From positions 5,084,001-5,148,000 of the forward strand of contig CAUJLY010000002.1 of the NCBI GenBank assembly GCA_963281155.1: a DNA stretch of 64,000 nucleotides, given 5' to 3'. The position numbers were made by a program, and so were the translations under genes. This document shows, piece after piece, positions 58,065 through 64,000 of this stretch. Numbering within the stretch: the first letter of the stretch is position 1; the number at the start of each line of letters is the position of its first letter. This DNA comes from Rhabditophanes sp. KR3021. Taxonomy: Eukaryota; Nematoda; Chromadorea; Rhabditida; Alloionematidae. Under the pieces are notes generated by a model. That model saw nothing but the letters and a program-made list of their open reading frames with translations. It ran no database searches and was not told where the DNA came from.

Positions 58065-60944
58065 ACTGTCTTTAACACTTATCTACTTACTTATTACTTA
58101 TATTTAATTTGTTGTGATTATGTTTGAATTTATAAGTCTTTAATAAAAATATATTATAACTTTGATAAACTTTGATATATCCCAAATTCAATTATTTGGT
58201 CAAGTATTATATTATTCGTGCATATTTCTGACGGCACACGAATATTTATTACACTTTAAAACTTTAAATGTTGACCCTATAAATAATTTATTTCAATAAA
58301 CTAAAGTTAATACTAAACATAATTTTATATAGTTTATTATGTTTTGTTTGTTTATGTACAATACGTTATGTAGGAATAAGTAATTTGTTCACAATACTTA
58401 CTACATGATGTAACAATAGAACTCCTTGCTTTGTTTTAAAAGACATCCTTAATGTAATAAATTGTGTTTTGCATAAAAAGTTTAGGTCTAAAATAGTAGA
58501 ATAAAAAATATGTGAAAAAATAAGCTCATTTTTTGATGAAAAGCTAATGGTTTAATTGAATTTCCTATTTTTGGATTATTCACAAATAATAAAACATTTC
58601 CCATAAAAGAGTGCGGCAATGGTCATCTTTGTTTTATGCATTGTCAGAAGGCGTTACGATCATTTATCTAAAAAAAGTCACTTACTAAATACATATTTAC
58701 ACATACAATTTTATTGCCTTAAATAACGAAATTTGTAATAAACTTTGCCACATTATTGTTTGTAATAGATATGTATTTAGTTCAGCAAATGAAAGTTCTC
58801 CCTAAATTCTATTCACATATCTTAAGGACTTGTGTAATGAGATTTGTGCATCAATATGTAATAATGAGATTTTGTATGTCCTTTAGGAAACTTAATTTAA
58901 GCATTATATTTACTTTGAATCAAATCAAAAAAGTACCCATATCTGTGAGTAAAGTCAATTACTTTGTTGTGCCAGTTATATTTTAGAAATATTACAGTGG
59001 TGGACAACTTTTTTGTGTAATAATTTTGGATATTGTAAATTGCGCAATGGCATTTGATGATGGTGTCAGTCATCATCTTGTAAATGTTGAATGTGTTTAA
59101 GATTATGTATTTTGACTAATAGATTATTTTGTTGCATTAAGAGGTATTTAGCTAGTGTGGTCGTCTACTATATAAACATATCATTGAAATGTAAATTCAA
59201 AAAGTAATTAATTTTCGGATGTATGTTCAAATGATATGTAAATGATATGCTTCTTACATTTAGTATTTAATATATGCGAGAAATTATAATGCATCATCAA
59301 CTTCTTTGGTCATAAGTAAGAAAATGCTGTTGGAAGCGATTTTAAGGGAAATGTTCTGATATATTTTTTATTAACTTTAAACAAAACGTTTATATCATTA
59401 TTTGTTTAAGAGTAATCATAAGTTCAGAAACAAATCATTTAAACCTGGACGTCGAGATTGTTCCCTGAATTTGAAAACAAGGAAATTGTAAATTGTACTT
59501 TCTAAATAGGCTTAGTGACATCATGACCTTAAATTATTTTTACTAAGCATGCGTCTTTTACAATTAGTTTAAACTATTCACTTAGATAATTATCCTAAAC
59601 GCAATTTTAATAAATAATTTTCTTAACATTAATAAATATAGTCCAAGCATTTAGTTGCTTAATATATTGAAAATTTTCACAGCATTGTCAATCAATTTTG
59701 ATTTGATGATATTTGAGATGGTTGTAATTTGGGTGTACTAAATAAATGTTTTACTTAAAATATTAATAATTGGCAAATCATAAATATTTTATTTTAATAT
59801 ATTTCTCGAAGTGATCGACATACAGTTGTTGGATTGACAAGATTTGATATGTTTTTCATAAATTTGAATAATTTAATATTAAATACTTATTATGTTGCAA
59901 TCACCTGGCTTTGTTTTTTGTAAGAATATCCCTCTCATAAACACCCAACTTTCAAAAAAATATCTACTTTTTTCAATCTTCTTCATTTTCTTTCAATTCC
60001 TATTATTTTAATTATTTTTACAGCTTCCATTTCATTAAACAATAATAGTATATTAGAGTAATGGCAAAACAATGCCACTAAAATGGATCTTGACTGAATC
60101 TTCTTCTATATGCCTCTAATAGATGTGAACAATAACTTTGTTACAATGGAATTAGCTTTAGAAAATGTTTAATACGTTTTTGTTTGGACCCTTGAACAAT
60201 GCCTTCATCAAATACGTGTAAATAAATTGCTAAAAAGAGTATATGGTGCATATTTTTTGCTCAAATTAAGGGATGTCAGAAATACAAATAAGTGTAGTGT
60301 ATAAAGTATATAACAAAGTATGAAAAAGAGTGTATAAATAAGTGTATTTGTATCTATTATTTTCCATCTAGATAATTTGCTTCCGTATTTAATAGGTGTT
60401 AAAAATAGCTTCTTTTTTGTTATGGTTAGCTAAATTGCAGAGATACATAGTATAAAGGAATTTAAAAATTGTTAAATTGTAACAAGTTTAAAAAATTTAC
60501 ACAAATTGAAATGGTCACTAAAAGTGCGACATTACTTTAACTGCTTTCACACCTTCTTCTATCGTTGACAGAGTGGCATTTCCTCTGGGCCAATGTTATT
60601 AAAATGCCGTTTTTAAAAGGTACCATTTTTGAGAGTATGTTGTTTTTATTTTAAGGAAGCTAAACATTTCTCCATTAAGAGTTATTTGTTTTATCACTTG
60701 AATTCATATTTATCCCAAACTAATATCAATCCGCCCATTTGTCTAACATATCGCTTAGTATATATTATTTCTGTCAAAAATATTTTGATGAAATAAACTA
60801 AACGTTTTATGCATTCCTAATTAGTCTATGATTTTGGTAAGAGTGAAATTGTTATTTCACTTCATTTTTATTATACTTTAATTGTAGAAGCTATCATTAT
60901 ACTATTCTTTTAGATTACAAATAATAAACTGAATAATCACTTCA
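58065..60944. other. Gene-poor AT-rich region
   Basis: 2.88 kb between the TRPN and GluCl genes. Two AATAAA-like signals follow the TRPN stop. Otherwise A/T-rich low-complexity sequence with no gene seen; an acceptor-like TTCTTTTAG ends at 60913, 31 bases before the GluCl ATG. Confidence 0.4.
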
Positions 60945-63900
60945 ATGAAGTCAACAAATATATCGCATCATCTTCTGTTTATATTTTTAATATTTCTTTC
61001 CCTAAAAAAGAATACTGTCGAAGGAGCAGTAAAGATGCTAAAGGAGCAGGATGTTATTCAGAGAATCCTTGAAACTTATGATTCACGCGTTAGGCCACGC
61101 GGGTCTAATAACAGTTGGCCAGGTAGGGTTTAGTTGAAAAAGAGTCAAAATACAAAGTTAAGCATGTTTTTTCAAAACCACTTAAATTATTTTTTGCAAA
61201 CCATAAGTATAACAATGGTTGCCAAAATGTCTATTCATTCAAAGAGCTTTAAAATATAAAGGAGAAAGGTATTGTATAAAATTGCACACCTAACTAAACT
61301 TTACTCAAATGACTCGATATTCGATACTACACAGCGCACTTAATTTGATTTTAATGATATTTAATATGCCAAAATTACTAGACTGACTAACTAACTTATG
61401 TTACATTAATAATAATAAATAAGCTTTACACGTATAAAATTCATAGGTTGCAAATTACTATCTACAATTCATCTGGAAGTGGTGAGGGAGCATATTGTAG
61501 CAACATATGTTAATGAATTAAACTAATTGCCGTTTCATTCAAAGTTTGAGAATATGAGAGCTCAAAATAATTAGACTGAATTAATATATTAATAAATTTA
61601 ACTTACAAAATATAAGAGTAGTTTAGATGGACTTATTACATATTATTTTCAGAAACTGGAGGGCCTGTGGAAGTGACAGTAAATATATATCTACGTAGTA
61701 TTTCAAAGATTGATGATGTCAACATGGAATATTCAACACAGTTCACGTTTAGAGAAGAATGGAAGGATCCTAGATTAGCCTATGGTAGATTCGCAGATGA
61801 GAACACCCAAGTTCCTAAATTCGTCGTTCTAGCAACAGACGTTGGAGATGATCGTCAGCAAATTTGGGGCGCAGATTCCTTTTTCCAGTAAGCGTTTTGA
61901 CTATTTTTTGAAGAGATTTGAATAATACTCTACATATAAGAGCTCTCGCATTTCTGAATGATTAAACAATTTTAATAATATGGAAGATTATGATATTGTT
62001 TGTCTTTCTACATTTTAATTTATTTTAAACTAATTTTTTTATTTTTTATGAATGAGAAAGAAGCTAGAAGACATCTTATTGACAAACCAAATATTCTGAT
62101 TAGAATTCATCCAGATGGACAAGTCTTATATAGTGTTCGACTTTCGCTTGTTCTATCTTGCCCTATGTCTTTAGAAGTAAGATAAGAATATTGTCTATTA
62201 AATCTTAAATTTTAGTACTACCCACTTGACCACCAAAAATGCTTAATTGATCTTGCCAGCTATGCCTATACCACAGAAGATATTAAATATGTAATTTTAA
62301 CCCGAAACACTCTTACAATTTAAAAATTATTTTGCTTTTAGCTTTGGAAAGAAACAGATCCCGTTCAACAGAAAGCCGGCCTTAAACAATCTTTACCAAG
62401 TTTCGATCTCCAGGAAATTAATACAGGATATTGCACCTCAAAGACTAACACGGTAAATGCCACTATTTATTTAATTTATATTAATTCGCTTTTAGGGTGA
62501 GAAAATTAATAATTGTGCATTAACAAATTGCATTATGCATGATAATAAGCTTAACTAACTTCTTTTAGGAGAGTATTCATGTTTACGTGTCGAATTGTTA
62601 ATCAGACGCGAATTCAGTTTCTACTTGTTGCAGGTTTGTCTTTAATTGTCCCTGTTTTGTCATAAATAATGCTTAAAATATTGTCAAAGCAACTATTTGT
62701 TCGAAAAAGGTTAAAGAGGTTAAAAATCGTTGTAACTTCTGTACTAATTGTTGCATTGTCCTTAACGCTTAATCTTTTGTATTTAGTTATATATCCCGTC
62801 GTTCATGTTGGTCGTAGTTTCTTGGGTAAGTTTCAATTTGGCTGATTAATTATTTTTAAAGATAAGTTTTTGGCTGGACAAGGACAGGTTGGTGTCTACG
62901 TTGATTCCTTTAACTTTTTTTAGTGTTCCTGCAAGAATCACGTAAATTTACAATTCATTAAGTTTGTTCACAACTATTTTTAGACTCGGTAAGTCTCTCA
63001 AATTAAAACAGTAATTAAGGTTTTCTTAGGGTAAGTGCCAGAAATGGATGAAATTGATAAGAATTTTAGGATCACGACATTTTTGGCTATGACTAGCAGC
63101 AGTGGGAGTAAGATATTTAAATCTTTTTGAAAAGATGTACAGCTTTACACATACTACACTAAACAAGATTAAAAATAATCATAAGAAAGTATACGTATTA
63201 TAGTAAAATATATATATTTTTGATGTTCACAACACTATGTTTAGTTCTAATATTTGAAAAGAGTGTGGTGTGTAACTGTACATTCATGGATGTAGTACAT
63301 ATTTTGTAAATATATTCAATAAGATTCCGTTCAAAACTGTTAAGTATCTTTTGATAAATGATTTACGCAATAGCTACCTACATCCATGAGCTTTAATAAA
63401 CTTACATCTTTTAATTCCATTTTAAGGTATAAACGCAAAACTGTAAGTTGCAATTTAAACGAAATAATCACATTAATTTAAACATTTCAGACCTCCAGTC
63501 AGTTACACAAAAGTTGGTTTTTACATGTGTTAATTTTATACATAAAAATTGTAGGCAATTGATGTTTGGATAGGTGTCTGCCTCGGTAAAATAAAAATCT
63601 TAGAACATTTTTTATAAATCATTTCAGCATTCATCTTCGGAGCTTTATTGGAATTCAGTTTAGGTATACTTTTCTTTGTTTAAATTTTAAACAACAAATC
63701 TATTTATAGTGAATTACAGCGCAAGGAAGGATATGGCATTCAATCAAAAAATGAGGTCCATGAAGCAAAATGGTCATTATTCGGAAAATGCGCGAGGATA
63801 CCAATTACTAACCCAAAACCCAAATAGACGATCATGGCTATGTTGTCAATTATTCTTTAGTAAATATAAAGAAAGATCAAAAAGAATTGATATTGTTTCA

Positions 63901-63966
63901 AGAATATTGTTTCCACTGGGTTATCTGGCATTCAACATTTTGTATTGGTTTATTTATCTGATATAA
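60945..63966 (+). CDS. GluCl: Glutamate-gated chloride channel subunit (GluCl), intron-dense
   Basis: Eighteen exons: 60945-61122, 61653-61887, 62050-62176, 62216-62290, 62342-62452, 62496, 62569-62633, 62787-62825, 62862-62887, 62924-62941, 62984-62988, 63030, 63070-63107, 63427-63442, 63491-63512, 63555-63585, 63628-63663, 63710-63966; 1281 nt, 426 residues. Signal peptide ~1-27. The Cys-loop is C175-C189 and the second pair C236/C247 (CTSKTNTGEYSC) marks GluCl/GlyR types. M1 ~256-279; M2 begins SVPARITLG, the PAR motif of anion-selective pores; M3 KAIDVWIGVCLAFIFGALLEF; M4 ends the protein. The M3 Gly (VWIG) is the residue linked to ivermectin sensitivity. Every junction is GT-AG except 61888-62049, which ends in AT. 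The family sequence continues unbroken across all joins, which is the main support for the very small exons. Confidence 0.9.
62496..62496 (+). other. One-nucleotide exon (G) in GluCl, first
   Basis: CTTTTAG, then a single G, then GTGAG. Including it makes the Gly243 codon of the conserved TNTGEYSC; skipping it shifts frame and meets a stop within 12 codons. Flanking introns are 43 and 72 nt. Confidence 0.65.
62984..62988 (+). other. Five-nucleotide exon (ACTCG) in GluCl M2
   Basis: CTATTTTTAG, then ACTCG, then GTAAGT. It supplies the end of Thr292, Leu293 and the first base of Gly294 of the pore-lining TLG motif. Flanking introns are 42 and 41 nt. Confidence 0.7.
63030..63030 (+). other. One-nucleotide exon (G) in GluCl, second
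   Basis: TTTTCTTAG, then a single G, then GTAAGT. It is the middle base of Gly294, whose first base is in exon 62984-62988 and third base at 63070. Flanking introns are 41 and 39 nt. Confidence 0.65.
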
Positions 63967-64000
63967 AACATCACACAAAATCAATTATAAAAAATCAAAC

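Noticed and set aside
58756..58986. 76-residue frame in the TRPN-GluCl gap
   Set aside because: No ATG start, no splice context and low-complexity composition.
1..64000. CRISPR arrays, bacterial operons, rRNA and tRNA genes
   Set aside because: None seen; the window is eukaryotic, and I found no convincing tRNA cloverleaf by eye, though a covariance-model scan would be decisive.

Overview
This 64-kb window is AT-rich eukaryotic chromosomal DNA, most likely from a nematode. The genes are split by very short introns (many 36-50 nt) ending in TTTTAG or TTTCAG, and several ATGs sit just after an acceptor-like site, as in trans-spliced or operonic transcripts. The gene set fits: a long-rod intermediate filament protein with a lamin-like tail, a TRPN (TRP-4/NOMPC) channel, a glutamate-gated chloride channel, a nematode-type carbohydrate sulfotransferase, and an ARG1-like DnaJ protein. 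The species is not identifiable from the sequence. Gene models here were built by hand from reading frame, splice signals and family conservation; none is backed by transcripts.

Layout, 1-26 kb: the 3' end of a KASH (nesprin-like) gene; a serpin with one frame break; cytohesin and a tyrosine-phosphatase-like pseudoenzyme (both minus); a large LRR membrane protein; a glutamate carboxypeptidase II-like peptidase (minus, 8 exons, one GC-AG intron); a sparse 2.6-kb stretch; an unrecognised secreted or membrane protein (minus); the DnaJ protein (minus); a sulfotransferase; an intermediate filament protein.

Layout, 26-48 kb: a four-helix membrane orphan; GNL2 (minus), whose introns hold an antisense endonuclease-like gene and a decayed coding relic; a compact plus-strand run PRELID1 - EMC5 - NDUFAF6, where the last two overlap in different frames; a divergent kinesin-like gene with a LINE remnant in its intron; mitochondrial thiolase (minus); TRAPPC8 - V-ATPase subunit G - UBL5 in a row; an arylacetamide-deacetylase-like hydrolase (minus); a decayed lysine-rich pseudogene.

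Layout, 48-64 kb: two gene-poor AT-rich blocks (2.3 and 2.9 kb) flank an 11-exon TRPN mechanosensory channel gene, and the window ends with a GluCl subunit gene. The GluCl gene is the most striking object. Its M1-M3 region is cut into exons of 26, 18, 5, 1, 38, 16, 22, 31 and 36 nt, and the reading frame closes only if two separate single-nucleotide exons (G at 62496 and G at 63030) are included. One glycine codon is then built from three different exons.
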